64,000 nucleotides of DNA from Proteus faecis (GTDB lineage: Bacteria > Pseudomonadota > Gammaproteobacteria > Enterobacterales > Enterobacteriaceae), in assembly GCF_003144395.1 (NCBI RefSeq), contig NZ_PENZ01000034.1:434001-498000 (forward strand). Reading direction: 5' to 3'. Position numbers and translations under genes: made by a program. Below are positions 44,950 to 55,706 of this stretch, one piece after another. The stretch's first letter is position 1. Every line of letters starts with the position of its first letter. The notes below the pieces were generated by a model. That model saw only the letters and a list, made by a program, of their open reading frames with translations, was not told the DNA's origin and did no database searches.

Positions 44950-45675
44950 ATGTCTGACTTGATTTGTTTAAAATCGGTTTGTGTTTCTTTTGGTGAAAGA
45001 GAAATTTTAAAAGATATCTCTTTTAATCTAAAAGCAGGCCGTATTCTTACTTTACTTGGCCCTAATGGTGCTGGTAAATCTACAGTTATCCGTTTAGTTC
45101 TTGGTTTATTAAATCCAACCTCAGGAAAAGTTGAGCGTCTAAATGCGCTACGAGTAGGTTATGTGCCACAAAAACTTTATCTTGAACCAACCATGCCACT
45201 CACCGTTAAACGTTTTATGACACTAAAACCGGGAGTCCATAATAAAGATATTCTCCCAGCTTTAGAACGAGTTAATGCAGCTAAATTAATCGATCAACCT
45301 ATGCAGAAACTTTCTGGTGGTGAGTCTCAACGTGTATTGTTAGCAAGAGCATTACTTAATCAGCCTCAACTTTTAGTTTTAGATGAACCCACCCAAGGTG
45401 TTGATGTTAATGGTCAATTAGCACTTTATGATTTAATTAATCAGCTTCGCCATGAATTAGGTTGTGCCATCTTGATGGTTTCTCATGATCTTCATCTTGT
45501 GATGGCAAAAACAGATGAAGTGCTCTGTTTAAATGGCCATATTTGCTGTTCGGGTACACCTGACGTTGTTTCTTCTCACCCAGAATTCATTGCCATGTTT
45601 GGAAGTCGTGGTGCTGAGCAACTGGGTATTTATCGTCATCATCACCAGCATAGTAAGGAGTGTCGTCATGATTGA
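44950..45675 (+). CDS. znuC: Zinc ABC transporter ATPase ZnuC
   Basis: A 241-residue ATPase with Walker [10 protein letters not shown], signature [17 protein letters not shown] and Walker [13 protein letters not shown]. The tail is histidine-rich ([13 protein letters not shown]), as in other ZnuC proteins. It energises ZnuB and overlaps it by eight bases. Confidence 0.95.
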   Translation: MSDLICLKSVCVSFGEREILKDISFNLKAGRILTLLGPNGAGKSTVIRLVLGLLNPTSGKVERLNALRVGYVPQKLYLEPTMPLTVKRFMTLKPGVHNKDILPALERVNAAKLIDQPMQKLSGGESQRVLLARALLNQPQLLVLDEPTQGVDVNGQLALYDLINQLRHELGCAILMVSHDLHLVMAKTDEVLCLNGHICCSGTPDVVSSHPEFIAMFGSRGAEQLGIYRHHHQHSKECRHD

Positions 45676-46453
45676 GTTGCTGTTACCGGGTTGGATTGCC
45701 GGTATGCTCTTAGCAATGGCGGCGGGCCCTTTGGGTTCTTTTGTCGTTTGGCGCCGGATGTCTTATTTTGGTGATACCTTAGCACACGCTTCACTACTTG
45801 GTGTTGCTTTTGGTTTGCTGTTTAATATCGAGCCTTTTTATGCTGTTATTGCAGTCACGCTCCTTCTCGCTATTTTATTGGTCTGGTTAGAATTAAAACC
45901 TCAACTTTCTGTTGATACTCTTTTAGGGATCATGGCACATAGTGCGCTTTCTTTAGGGCTTGTGGTTGTTAGTTTAATGTCGAATGTGCGTGTTGATTTA
46001 ATGGCTTATCTGTTTGGTGATTTGCTATCAGTAAACTATCAAGACGTTCTCAGTATTTTTATTGGTGTTGTGATTGTTTTATTTGTGATCCTTCGCTCAT
46101 GGCGCCCTCTGCTTTCCATGACAATTAATCAAGATATGGCATTTGTTGATGGTGTAAATATTCAGAGAGAACGCTTAAAGCTAATGATGATCACCGCATT
46201 AACCATTGGTTTAGCGATGAAGTTTGTAGGTGCACTAATCATTACCTCTTTACTGATCATCCCAGCGGCAACAGCACGTCGTTTTGCTCGTTCGCCAGAG
46301 CAAATGGCTCTGATTGCAGTCGTTGTTGGTATGTTGGCAATTACAGGCGGTTTAACCTTCTCTGCTTTCTATGATACTCCCGCTGGTCCTTCTGTGGTTT
46401 TAGCGGCGAGCTGTCTATTTATCTTAAGTTTATTTGCCCCAACTAAACAGTAA
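45668..46453 (+). CDS. znuB: Zinc ABC transporter permease ZnuB
   Basis: A 261-residue inner-membrane permease of the metal ABC-3 family with about eight helices. It begins [20 protein letters not shown] and contains [18 protein letters not shown] 45668 has AAGGAG seven bases upstream and overlaps the znuC stop, so translation is probably coupled. The ORF is open to 45533 but the earlier part is the znuC gene in another frame. Confidence 0.95.
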   Translation: MIELLLPGWIAGMLLAMAAGPLGSFVVWRRMSYFGDTLAHASLLGVAFGLLFNIEPFYAVIAVTLLLAILLVWLELKPQLSVDTLLGIMAHSALSLGLVVVSLMSNVRVDLMAYLFGDLLSVNYQDVLSIFIGVVIVLFVILRSWRPLLSMTINQDMAFVDGVNIQRERLKLMMITALTIGLAMKFVGALIITSLLIIPAATARRFARSPEQMALIAVVVGMLAITGGLTFSAFYDTPAGPSVVLAASCLFILSLFAPTKQ

Positions 46454-46550
46454 TTGAAATATAAATAAGATTTCATGCAAAAAATAACCCTCACTATAAT
46501 TTCTAGTGAGGGTTATTTTTATGATTCATTATCGAGTTATTGTAAGGAAA

Positions 46551-47558
46551 CTAATCTTCCATAATTCGATTAAAATGACGATAGGCATGATTAGTGGCAA
46601 CACGGCCTCTTGGTGTACGCTGAATAAAACCTTGCTGAATTAAATAAGGCTCTAATACGTCTTCTATGGTTTCACGCTCTTCACCAATTGCGGCTGCAAG
46701 GTTATCTAACCCCACTGGGCCACCCATAAATTTATCAATAATGGCAAAAAGGAGTTTACGATCTAAATAATCAAAACCTGCCGCATCCACATTCAACATA
46801 TCAAGCGCTTTAGAAGCAATCTCTTCATCAATAGCACCATTGCCCTTTACTTGGGCAAAGTCTCTCACACGGCGCAATAATCGATTAGTAATACGTGGTG
46901 TACCTCGTGAACGCATAGCAATTTGGCGAGCACCTTCATCTGTCATCTCTAATCCCATAAAACTAGCACTACGAGAAACAATATGCTGAAGATCGTCAAC
47001 ATGATAAAACTCAAGACGTTGAACAATACCAAAACGGTCACGTAATGGTGATGTTAAAGAGCCCGCTCTTGTCGTTGCCCCTACTAAGGTAAAGGGAGGT
47101 AAGTCAATTTTAATTGAACGAGCCGCAGGTCCTTCACCAATCATAATATCAAGTTGATAATCTTCCATTGCTGGGTAAAGAATTTCTTCAACAACTGGTG
47201 AAAGACGATGGATTTCATCAATAAATAATACATCATGAGGCTCAAGGTTAGTTAACATAGCAGCGAGATCACCCGCTTTTTCAAGTACAGGGCCTGATGT
47301 CGTACGTAAATTCACCCCCATTTCATTAGCAATAATATTTGCTAATGTGGTTTTACCTAATCCAGGAGGTCCAAAGATAAGTAAATGATCGAGTGCATCA
47401 TGACGTAATTTAGCCGCCTGAATAAAAATCTCCATCTGTTCTCGAACTTGCGGTTGCCCAACATATTCGGCAAGAGATTTAGGGCGAATAGCCCTATCAA
47501 TAATTTCTTCTTCAGGTTGTTGAATTTCTGCTGAAATCAGGCGATCTGCTTCAATCAC
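46551..47558 (-). CDS. ruvB: Holliday junction branch-migration ATPase RuvB
   Basis: A 335-residue AAA+ ATPase. Walker A is [10 protein letters not shown] near residues 62-71, Walker [13 protein letters not shown], sensor 1 VGATTRAG. The C-terminal winged helix has [15 protein letters not shown]. Hexamers of RuvB drive branch migration on RuvA-bound junctions. It follows ruvA by 12 bases. Confidence 0.98.
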   Translation of the reverse strand: MIEADRLISAEIQQPEEEIIDRAIRPKSLAEYVGQPQVREQMEIFIQAAKLRHDALDHLLIFGPPGLGKTTLANIIANEMGVNLRTTSGPVLEKAGDLAAMLTNLEPHDVLFIDEIHRLSPVVEEILYPAMEDYQLDIMIGEGPAARSIKIDLPPFTLVGATTRAGSLTSPLRDRFGIVQRLEFYHVDDLQHIVSRSASFMGLEMTDEGARQIAMRSRGTPRITNRLLRRVRDFAQVKGNGAIDEEIASKALDMLNVDAAGFDYLDRKLLFAIIDKFMGGPVGLDNLAAAIGEERETIEDVLEPYLIQQGFIQRTPRGRVATNHAYRHFNRIMED

Positions 47559-47570
47559 AATGTGTTACTC

Positions 47571-48191
47571 CTAAATAGCCGCGCGTAACGCTTCTCTGAT
47601 AAGCGTCTCACTATCTGTACCCAGCTTTGCCACTTTACTGATCATTTTTGCCGCTTCTTGTGGCTTATAGCCCAATGCGATTAATGCAGCAGAAGCTTCG
47701 GCTTCAATATCAGCCGCTTTTGGCGCTTTAGGTGAAGTGCTTTCAGGTAACTCGATATCACTATTTTCGAATAAATCACCATTAAGGCCTTTAAAGCGGT
47801 CTTTCATTTCAACAACTAAACGCTCAGCTGTTTTCTTGCCTACACCCGGTAATTTTACTAATGAAGTGATAGATTCATTTTCAATGGCGGTCACAAATTG
47901 GCGAGCAGACATACCAGATAGAATGGCTAAAGCGAGTTTAGGCCCTACACCATTTACTTTAATTAATTCACGAAAGAGTGCACGTTCTTGTTTTTGGTTA
48001 AAACCATAAAGTAATTGAGCATCTTCACGTACAATAAATTGCGTATAGATAATGGCTTCTTGGCCAATATCAGGCAATTCATAAAAACAGGTCATTGGCA
48101 TATTGATTTCATAACCAACACCATTACCTGCTTCAATCAGCACCACTGGTGGCTGTTTTTCAAGAATAATTCCTCTGATACGACCTATCAC
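47571..48191 (-). CDS. ruvA: Holliday junction-binding protein RuvA
   Basis: A 206-residue protein. The OB-fold N terminus ([32 protein letters not shown]) is followed by helix-hairpin-helix repeats with [14 protein letters not shown] and [17 protein letters not shown]. The C-terminal RuvB-binding domain begins at about 155. The start is GTG (48191) with GGAGG upstream. It heads the SOS-inducible ruvAB unit; a LexA-type box lies about 50 bases upstream. Confidence 0.97.
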   Translation of the reverse strand: MIGRIRGIILEKQPPVVLIEAGNGVGYEINMPMTCFYELPDIGQEAIIYTQFIVREDAQLLYGFNQKQERALFRELIKVNGVGPKLALAILSGMSARQFVTAIENESITSLVKLPGVGKKTAERLVVEMKDRFKGLNGDLFENSDIELPESTSPKAPKAADIEAEASAALIALGYKPQEAAKMISKVAKLGTDSETLIREALRAAI

Positions 48192-48236
48192 TCTAACGCC
48201 TCCGCAAAAATAATTACGTCAAGTTTATAACATAAA

Positions 48237-48260
48237 AAAAGCTGGACGTATATCCAGCTT
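48237..48260 (-). promoter_or_regulatory. LexA box of ruvAB, also forming the ruvC terminator
   Basis: CTGGACGTATATCCAG (48242-48257) has the CTG-N10-CAG form of LexA sites and closely resembles the E. coli ruvA site (CTGGATATnnATCCAG type). The same inverted repeat, AAGCTGGA / TCCAGCTT, is followed on the minus strand by TTTTTTTATG. It therefore also looks like a Rho-independent terminator 35 bases past the ruvC stop. Confidence 0.8.
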
Positions 48261-48294
48261 GTGAAAAACCAAAGACATTTACCAAGATAACAAC

Positions 48295-48816
48295 TTATCT
48301 TAACCGGCCTCGCGTTAAAACAAGACGCGGATCACCTACACGTAATAAATTTTGGTTAAAGTGGCAATGCGTAATCGCAATCGCCAATGCATCAGCAGCA
48401 TCCGATTGTGGTGCAGCAGATAATTTTAATATTGAACGCACCATATGCTGTACTTGGCTTTTTTCAGCAGCTCCCGTACCCACTACAGTTTGTTTGACTT
48501 GACGAGCGGCATATTCAAAAACAGGGAGATCATTATTAACTGCGGCAAGTATCGCAACACCGCGCGCTTGCCCAAGTTTAAGTGCCGAATCGGCATTTTT
48601 AGCCATAAAGACTTGCTCAACCGCAAACACATCTGGCGAAAATTGGGTAATAATTTCGCTAACACCTGCATAAATACGTTTAAGTCGATTAGGAAGGTCG
48701 GGAACTTGTGTACGAATACAACCACTTCCCAAATAGATAAGTTGTCGCCCTTGCTGTCGAATTACACCATAGCCTGTAACACGCGAACCAGGGTCTATAC
48801 CTAAAATGATAGCCAT
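48295..48816 (-). CDS. ruvC: Holliday junction endonuclease RuvC
   Basis: A 173-residue resolvase, the E. coli length. The RNase-H-like active site acids lie in [22 protein letters not shown] and [14 protein letters not shown] 48816 has CAGGAA six bases upstream and matches the E. coli start; the ORF runs open to 48912 but that part is intergenic. It resolves junctions handed over by RuvAB. Confidence 0.97.
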   Translation of the reverse strand: MAIILGIDPGSRVTGYGVIRQQGRQLIYLGSGCIRTQVPDLPNRLKRIYAGVSEIITQFSPDVFAVEQVFMAKNADSALKLGQARGVAILAAVNNDLPVFEYAARQVKQTVVGTGAAEKSQVQHMVRSILKLSAAPQSDAADALAIAITHCHFNQNLLRVGDPRLVLTRGRLR

Positions 48817-48939
48817 ATCAATTCCTGTTGCCGATATGGTCGATGGCGAGAGAAAAGAGCAAAAAATCTGCTCTGCTCTTCTCTTCGCACTTTTAATAAC
48901 AGCGTTAAACACCGTTATTTTCGATAATCGTCAGAACGA

Positions 48940-49695
48940 TTACAGGATATCTTCCAGTTGTTTTGCAACTTCATCTGAGATATCACCGTTGTGATACACT
49001 TCTTGTACGTCATCACTGTCTTCTAACATATCAATAAGACGCATTAACTTTGGTGCCGTTTCAATATCTAATTCTGCTTTAGTCGATGGGATCATTGAAA
49101 CTTCTGCTGATTCAGCAACAAAACCTGCTGCATCCATCGCATCTTTTACTTCACCAAAAGATTCTGGTGTCGTGTAAACATCAATAGCGCCATCATCAAA
49201 AGTTTCAACGTCATCAGCACCTGCTTCTAACGCAGCTTCCATAACGGCATCTTCATCAACACCTGGTGCGTATGAAATTACACCTTTTTTGGTAAACAGA
49301 TAAGATACAGAACCATCTGTTCCTAAGTTACCACCTGTTTTGGTAAATGCATGGCGAACATCGGAAACAGTACGGTTACGATTATCACTTAAGCATTCAA
49401 CCATCACAGCAGTACCTGCTGGGCCGTAGCCTTCATAAATGATGGTTTCCATATTATCGTTTTCATCATTACCCACACCACGTGCAATTGCACGATTTAA
49501 GGTGTCACGAGTCATGTTATTCGATAATGCTTTATCAACTGCCGCACGTAAACGTGGGTTAGTTGCTGGATCACCACCACCTAAACGTGCTGCTGTAACT
49601 AATTCACGGATGATTTTAGTGAAAATTTTACCGCGTTTCGCATCTTGCGCTGCTTTACGGTGTTTTGTATTGGCCCATTTACTATGACCTGCCAT
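48940..49695 (-). CDS. yebC: YebC/TACO1 family protein
   Basis: A 251-residue protein beginning [25 protein letters not shown], the family signature. It includes [23 protein letters not shown] and acidic C-terminal domains. Long annotated as a transcriptional regulator, YebC-type proteins have more recently been tied to translation through stalling motifs. It lies between ruvC and nudB as in E. coli. Confidence 0.95.
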   Translation of the reverse strand: MAGHSKWANTKHRKAAQDAKRGKIFTKIIRELVTAARLGGGDPATNPRLRAAVDKALSNNMTRDTLNRAIARGVGNDENDNMETIIYEGYGPAGTAVMVECLSDNRNRTVSDVRHAFTKTGGNLGTDGSVSYLFTKKGVISYAPGVDEDAVMEAALEAGADDVETFDDGAIDVYTTPESFGEVKDAMDAAGFVAESAEVSMIPSTKAELDIETAPKLMRLIDMLEDSDDVQEVYHNGDISDEVAKQLEDIL

Positions 49696-49722
49696 GAAAT
49701 ATCTCCAAACGTGGTCTAATCA

Positions 49723-50160
49723 TTAAATAACAAATTCTTCAATCGCTTGCTGATTACTGGCGGATTTTGTTAATTTTGCCGCCAGTGGCGCGTCTAACCA
49801 TTGGTATTGCGAATGCTCAGTAAGCACAATATCTCGCTCTGCGGGTAGTGCTAATGTAAACCAATGTTCCTGACAATGAGTAACATCTGGTGCATAACGA
49901 TGCCGAAAATGTGCAAAAATTTCAAAAATAATTGAGCGATGGCAATCCACCAGCTCAAGATTTTCTTTTATGATATCAATTCCAACTTCTTCTTGCACTT
50001 CGCGCAATGCCGTTTGAAAAGGCGTCTCCCCCTCCTCTAAACTGCCAGTCACAGATTGCCAGAAATCAGGATCATCTCGACGCTTTAGCATAAGCACCCG
50101 TTTGGTCTCTTTTGCATAAATAACAACTAAAACGGATATCGGGCGCTTATATTTCATCAT
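49723..50160 (-). CDS. nudB: Dihydroneopterin triphosphate diphosphatase NudB
   Basis: A 145-residue Nudix enzyme of folate synthesis that removes pyrophosphate from dihydroneopterin triphosphate. The Nudix box runs from GSLEEGETPFQTALREVQEEVG, with all consensus residues. Its start touches the aspS stop (TAAATG), so the two are translationally linked. ATG 50157 is an alternative start. Confidence 0.93.
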   Translation of the reverse strand: MMKYKRPISVLVVIYAKETKRVLMLKRRDDPDFWQSVTGSLEEGETPFQTALREVQEEVGIDIIKENLELVDCHRSIIFEIFAHFRHRYAPDVTHCQEHWFTLALPAERDIVLTEHSQYQWLDAPLAAKLTKSASNQQAIEEFVI

Positions 50161-51945
50161 TTACTCTTTATCTTCGCTAACTTCTTTTTGAGTTACTGCA
50201 ATCGCTAACTCTTTTAAAGCATCTTCATTAGCAAAGCTTGGTGCATTAGTCATTAAACACGCAGCTGCTGTTGTTTTAGGGAAAGCAATAACATCACGAA
50301 TGTTATCAGTGCCTGTTAACAACATCACTAAACGGTCTAAACCAAAAGCTAAACCTGCATGTGGTGGAGTACCAAATTTAAGAGCCTCTAATAAGAAACC
50401 AAATTTTTCTTGTTGCTCATTCGGTGCAATACCTAAAATGCTAAATACCGCTTGTTGCATTTCATTGCGGTGGATACGCACTGAACCACCACCCACTTCA
50501 TAACCATTAATAACCATATCATAAGCATTTGCCACAGCACCTACTGGGTGTGCAGTCAATTCATCTGGTGATAAGTCTTTTGGTGAAGTGAATGGGTGAT
50601 GCATCGCACTTAAGCTACCCGTTTCTTCATCTTCTTCAAACATTGGGAAGTCGATGACCCATAATGGTTTCCATGCATTTAAATCAGTCAGTTCAAGATC
50701 ACGTCCGACTTTCAGACGCAGAGCACCCATCGCATCACTGATTGTGCCTTTACGACCTGCACCAAAGAAGATTAAATCACCGTCTGTTGCACCCGTTGTT
50801 TCTAAAATTGAGTTAACAACATCGTTAGTCAGGAATTTAGCAATTGGGCTTTGTACGCCTTCAATGCCTTTCACGCGTTCGTTAACTTTCATCCACGCAA
50901 GGCCTTTAGCACCGTAGATACCAACAAACTGTGTATATTCGTCAATATTTTTACGAGTTAATGATGCCCCACCCGGTACACGCAATGCGATAACACGGCA
51001 TCTTTCATCGTTGGCAGCTTGTGCAAATACACTGAACTCAACATCTTTGACTAAATCAGCGATGTCTTTCAGTTCCATAGGGTTACGTAAATCTGGCTTG
51101 TCTGAACCATAACGACGCATTGCTTCAGCAAAAGTCATTACAGGGAATGCACCTAAATCAACATTAAGAATATCTAACCATAATGCATGGATCATACGCT
51201 CCATCACTTCGCGTACTTGATCTGCACTCATAAAAGAGGTTTCAACATCGATCTGTGTAAATTCAGGCTGACGATCAGCACGTAAGTCTTCATCGCGGAA
51301 GCATTTTACAATTTGATAGTAACGATCAAAGCCAGACATCATTAACAGCTGTTTAAAAAGCTGTGGTGATTGTGGTAACGCGTAGAATTTACCTTTATGT
51401 ACTCGACTTGGAACTAAATAGTCACGCGCACCTTCTGGTGTCGCTTTTGTCAGCATAGGGGTTTCAACATCAAGGAAACCTTCACCATCCATAAAACGGC
51501 GAACAAAGCTTGTGATTTTAGCTCGGGTTTTTAAGCGCTCTGACATTTCTGGGCGACGCAGGTCTAAATAACGATAAGTTAAACGACGCTCTTCAGTATT
51601 TGTTTGATTGCTATCTAACGGTAATGGCTCTGAACGGTTAAAAATAGACAGAGATTCTGCCGCTAACTCAATCTCACCTGTTGCCATATTTTTATTAACT
51701 TGGCTATCAGGGCGAGCGCGTACTGTTCCTGTGACTTGAATACAAAATTCATTACGCAGTTCTGAAGCCTGAGAAAATGCCTCTTTCTGCTCTGGGTCAA
51801 AGAAGACTTGAACAATACCTTCGCGATCGCGCATATCAATAAAGATAAGTCCACCTAAGTCACGGCGACGGTTAACCCAACCACAAAGAGTCACTTTTTG
51901 GCCCACATGGGCGCCATTCAACTGCCCACAATAATTAGTACGCAT
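50161..51945 (-). CDS. aspS: Aspartyl-tRNA synthetase
   Basis: A 594-residue class II synthetase. The N-terminal anticodon-binding OB domain ([23 protein letters not shown]) is followed by motif 2 ([20 protein letters not shown]), a bacterial GAD insertion (about residues 290-420) and motif 3 ([15 protein letters not shown]). The flanking [24 protein letters not shown] is typical. It charges tRNA-Asp and is first in an aspS-nudB-yebC-ruvC run. Confidence 0.98.
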   Translation of the reverse strand: MRTNYCGQLNGAHVGQKVTLCGWVNRRRDLGGLIFIDMRDREGIVQVFFDPEQKEAFSQASELRNEFCIQVTGTVRARPDSQVNKNMATGEIELAAESLSIFNRSEPLPLDSNQTNTEERRLTYRYLDLRRPEMSERLKTRAKITSFVRRFMDGEGFLDVETPMLTKATPEGARDYLVPSRVHKGKFYALPQSPQLFKQLLMMSGFDRYYQIVKCFRDEDLRADRQPEFTQIDVETSFMSADQVREVMERMIHALWLDILNVDLGAFPVMTFAEAMRRYGSDKPDLRNPMELKDIADLVKDVEFSVFAQAANDERCRVIALRVPGGASLTRKNIDEYTQFVGIYGAKGLAWMKVNERVKGIEGVQSPIAKFLTNDVVNSILETTGATDGDLIFFGAGRKGTISDAMGALRLKVGRDLELTDLNAWKPLWVIDFPMFEEDEETGSLSAMHHPFTSPKDLSPDELTAHPVGAVANAYDMVINGYEVGGGSVRIHRNEMQQAVFSILGIAPNEQQEKFGFLLEALKFGTPPHAGLAFGLDRLVMLLTGTDNIRDVIAFPKTTAAACLMTNAPSFANEDALKELAIAVTQKEVSEDKE

Positions 51946-52211
51946 ACAATATCCTTTTACTCAGCTTGTTGTGCTTTCTGCTGCGGAAATTTTGGCAATA
52001 GTCTTTTTCGAGTAGTGTCAAAAAAAAGGCAGACATTATAACGAAAATTCTTCCCGGAGATAAGAGTATAGACCTAGTTTATATGATACATCTTTTCAAG
52101 GATTTGCTAATCCCCAAACAATTAATTAATAATAATTATTTATAGCGACAGAAGTCGCTTTGAGGTTTATCATTAAATTCGCCGTTTTTTGGCTTTGGCA
52201 ATGGAGAAAAG

Positions 52212-52610
52212 ATGGTTAGCTCGCTTTATATCATACTGGGCGCACTGTTATTGATTAAATTGTCCCTCAATGTCGTAAAACTCAGAACGCAATATCGGGT
52301 TGCTTATGGCGATGGTGGCTTTTATGAATTACAAACAGCCATCCGTGTTCACGGCAATGCAGTAGAATATATTCCAATCTCCATGATCTTATTGCTGGTC
52401 ATGGAAATGAATGGTGCTTTTGTTTGGATGGTACACATCTGTGGCTCAATTTTAATCGCAGGTCGCTTTTTACACTCTTATGGATTAAAACATCGTGAAC
52501 TTCGCTGGCGTCGTTCAGGAATGGCTGCCACTTACTTATCAATGGTATTGATGATCATTGCTAATATTTATTTCCTTCCTTGGATACAAATCTTTTCCTT
52601 TTATTACTAA
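52212..52610 (+). CDS. yecN: MAPEG-family membrane protein YecN
   Basis: A 132-residue, four-helix membrane protein with the MAPEG motif ELQTAIRVHGNAVEYIPI and a later GRFLHSYGL. It matches E. coli YecN, which also lies just before cmoA. In E. coli yecD and yecE lie between aspS and yecN; here the 266-base gap has room for neither. The function is unknown. Confidence 0.9.
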   Translation: MVSSLYIILGALLLIKLSLNVVKLRTQYRVAYGDGGFYELQTAIRVHGNAVEYIPISMILLLVMEMNGAFVWMVHICGSILIAGRFLHSYGLKHRELRWRRSGMAATYLSMVLMIIANIYFLPWIQIFSFYY

Positions 52611-52740
52611 GTCCTCGTGGGAATAACATGATCATCCATGATCAAAACCGGCATCCTTGCTGTTGTGTCTAATAACGGCAAGGTATCAAAAAGGTTTATT
52701 TATTTTTTCCAATTTCTTTCTAAATAATGCAACTTTGTGA

Positions 52741-53549
<809 letters not shown>

Positions 53550-53550
<1 letters not shown>

Positions 53551-54524
53551 TGATTAATTTTGGCTCGTTTTATCAACTTATTGCGCAAGATGAGCGCTTA
53601 TTTCATTGGTTAGATACATTACCAGCTCAATTATCAGAATGGCGTTCAAATGCGTTACACGGTCACTTTTCCTCATGGGAAAGAATGCTCGATGGTTTAC
53701 CTGAAATTACGCCTACTGAGATTGATTTAAAAAATGGTGTAATTGCCCAACACACACCTACATTAAGCGCAGGCGAGCAGCTGGGATTAAGCAACGTTTT
53801 AAAAAATTTAATGCCGTGGCGTAAAGGCCCATTTTCACTTTATGGCGTTAATATCGATACAGAATGGCGCTCTGATTGGAAATGGGAGCGTGTTTTACCT
53901 CATCTTTCACCACTTAAAGGTCGCTTAGTATTAGATGTCGGTTGTGGTAGTGGCTATCACATGTGGCGGATGTTAGGTGAAGGTGCAGAATTTGTTGTAG
54001 GGATCGATCCTACTCAACTTTTCTTATGCCAATTTGAAGCTGTCAGAAAATTATTAGGTAATGACCAACGCGCACATTTAATTCCTGTTGGTATTGAACA
54101 AATGCCTGAATTAAATGCCTTCGATACCGTATTCTCAATGGGAGTGCTTTATCATCGCCGTTCACCACTTGATCATCTATGGCAATTAAAAAACCAGTTA
54201 GTTTCTGGTGGTGAATTAGTATTAGAAAGCCTTGTTATTGATGGTGATGAGTTTCAATGCCTGATCCCAGGTGAACGTTATGCACAAATGCGTAATGTGT
54301 ATTTTATTCCATCTGCAAAAATGCTGAAAGTTTGGCTAGAAAAATGTGGTTTTAAAGATGTACGCATTGTCGATGAAAACACAACCTCACTTGATGAACA
54401 GCGTAAAACCGATTGGATGGTCACGGATTCATTAGATGCATTCTTAGATGCTGATGATAAAACAAAAACCGTTGAAGGTTATCCCGCACCTAAACGTGCA
54501 ATATTAATTGCAACTAAGCCTTAA
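53550..54524 (+). CDS. cmoB: tRNA U34 carboxymethyltransferase CmoB
   Basis: A 324-residue enzyme that uses carboxy-SAM to turn 5-hydroxyuridine at tRNA position 34 into 5-oxyacetyluridine (cmo5U). The binding motif is [20 protein letters not shown], and [19 protein letters not shown] is characteristic. It forms a two-gene operon with cmoA, with overlapping stop and start, and is followed by a hairpin. Confidence 0.95.
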
Positions 54525-54540
54525 TCTTTTATCTAAATTT

Positions 54541-54573
54541 AAAGGGATATCAAGTTATTTAATATCCCTTTCT
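54541..54573 (+). terminator. Terminator of cmoAB
   Basis: AAAGGGATAT (54541-54550) pairs perfectly with ATATCCCTTT (54562-54571), followed by CTTTC. Confidence 0.7.
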
Positions 54574-54653
54574 TTCATAATATTCATCTTGCCGTTTTAT
54601 TAAAAGCGCCTTATCCCCCCCCTTTATTTACAGATGAACGATTAAAGAAATCT

Positions 54654-55469
54654 ATGGCAAAGACACCAAAGAGCAAAGTTGCTACTCAAAAAGAAATAAC
54701 ACAAAAAAAACAACACGCTCTTTTACAAAAGAATAAGCGTCAGCAATATAATGATCCTATCTTTTCGTCCTTTATCGAAACCACATCAGCAAAACGCCTT
54801 CCATTAACGCCATTACAACGAGGTGTTCAACTCTTTTTTTCATTATTTGACTATGCCACACAACTTTTATATATCGCGTTTATTATTACCGTTTGGTGGT
54901 TTCCTGAACATTTCTCAGTTCAAACAATTTATAATCTAACCGTTCTATTTTTATTTGAATTTATTCTCGTGCATTCTGGTGTTTTTATGGCTGCATTTGC
55001 TCGTACTAAACTGGTTTTTGCTCTTATTCCCTTTTATGGAATATTTGCACTTATTATCAATAGTATGATTATGGGTGATGAAAACCTGATTATTTGGCTT
55101 TATGCTGTGATTGTTGCTAATCGAATTATCAGTGGTTACCAAGTGAAAACTAAAGAAGAAATGGGGAAGAACTTATTCTATTCTGCACTATTAGTTTTAA
55201 ATTTTATGCTATGCCTTTTCTCTGTCATGATTTTTAAATTCCTAGTCCCTTATGGCGGATTAACGCCCCAATATTTACATGAAATTGACTATCTCCATTT
55301 AATCCCACAACACAGTGATTATTTTAATGTTCCACATATTGGTATGGCTTATGGCACTCTATTTTATGGTATTCCTTTAGCCTGCATTACCTATATTAAT
55401 ATATCATCAATATATAAACATATAATGTTCAGAATAAAAGCTAGAGCAATAAAAACCACACACAGATAA
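54654..55469 (+). CDS. Unrecognised inner-membrane protein
   Basis: A 271-residue protein I cannot assign. The first 50 residues are polar and lysine/glutamine-rich, probably cytoplasmic. About six hydrophobic segments follow, near residues 57-82, 93-113, 118-138, 140-158, 172-197 and 230-255. The C terminus is basic. It lies between cmoB and an ABC-F gene, a place where E. coli has torYZ. The ribosome site is weak, and an eight-C run lies 32 bases before the start. Continuous reading frame and plausible membrane topology support a real gene. Confidence 0.65.
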   Translation: MAKTPKSKVATQKEITQKKQHALLQKNKRQQYNDPIFSSFIETTSAKRLPLTPLQRGVQLFFSLFDYATQLLYIAFIITVWWFPEHFSVQTIYNLTVLFLFEFILVHSGVFMAAFARTKLVFALIPFYGIFALIINSMIMGDENLIIWLYAVIVANRIISGYQVKTKEEMGKNLFYSALLVLNFMLCLFSVMIFKFLVPYGGLTPQYLHEIDYLHLIPQHSDYFNVPHIGMAYGTLFYGIPLACITYINISSIYKHIMFRIKARAIKTTHR

Positions 55470-55501
55470 TCTTATTCAGCCCTTGTTGTTCATCTTTATT
55501 C

Positions 55502-55573
55502 ATGTTTAAATACGCATGCTATTTCCACCAATTATTTCTCTTTTTAAGAAGGCACTTCCCTACGATGAATTAA
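55502..55573 (+). CDS. Putative leader peptide of the ABC-F gene
   Basis: A 23-codon ORF beginning MFKYACYFHQLFLFLRR and ending HFPTMN, with TAA at 55571-55573, two bases before the 5' arm of the first leader hairpin. It is rich in aromatic and basic residues like known stalling peptides. No good Shine-Dalgarno precedes the ATG. A second possibility is the tiny in-frame ATG-AAT-TAA at 55565, which has AAGAAGG twelve bases upstream. Confidence 0.35.
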   Translation: MFKYACYFHQLFLFLRRHFPTMN

Positions 55574-55575
55574 AT

Positions 55576-55700
55576 TCTGCCAGAAAATTTTTCAAATACC
55601 TTTTTCGGTATTCACTTTTCTGTTACTGGCAGACAATAATTTACTTCGTCGCATCTAAAAAAAGATCTCGGCTGTCTGCCACCTATTTCGCTTAGGAGGT
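55576..55700 (+). promoter_or_regulatory. Candidate translational attenuator of the ABC-F gene
   Basis: Three competing pairings can be read. Hairpin 1: TCTGCCAG (55576-55583) with CTGGCAGA (55626-55633), enclosing AATACC/GGTATT. Hairpin 2: GGCAGACA (55628-55635) with TGTCTGCC (55673-55680), which shares bases with hairpin 1. Hairpin 3: CCACCT (55679-55684) with AGGAGG (55694-55699), masking the Shine-Dalgarno of the ABC-F gene except for one A-A mismatch. Hairpins 1 and 3 can coexist (off state); hairpin 2 excludes both (on state). Confidence 0.5.
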
Positions 55701-55706
55701 CTTATT

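Noticed and set aside
48445-48804. 119-codon plus-strand ORF inside ruvC
   Set aside because: It is antisense to a fully conserved RuvC sequence and has no recognisable domain.
50654-50917. Plus-strand ORF inside aspS
   Set aside because: Antisense shadow of a conserved synthetase gene.
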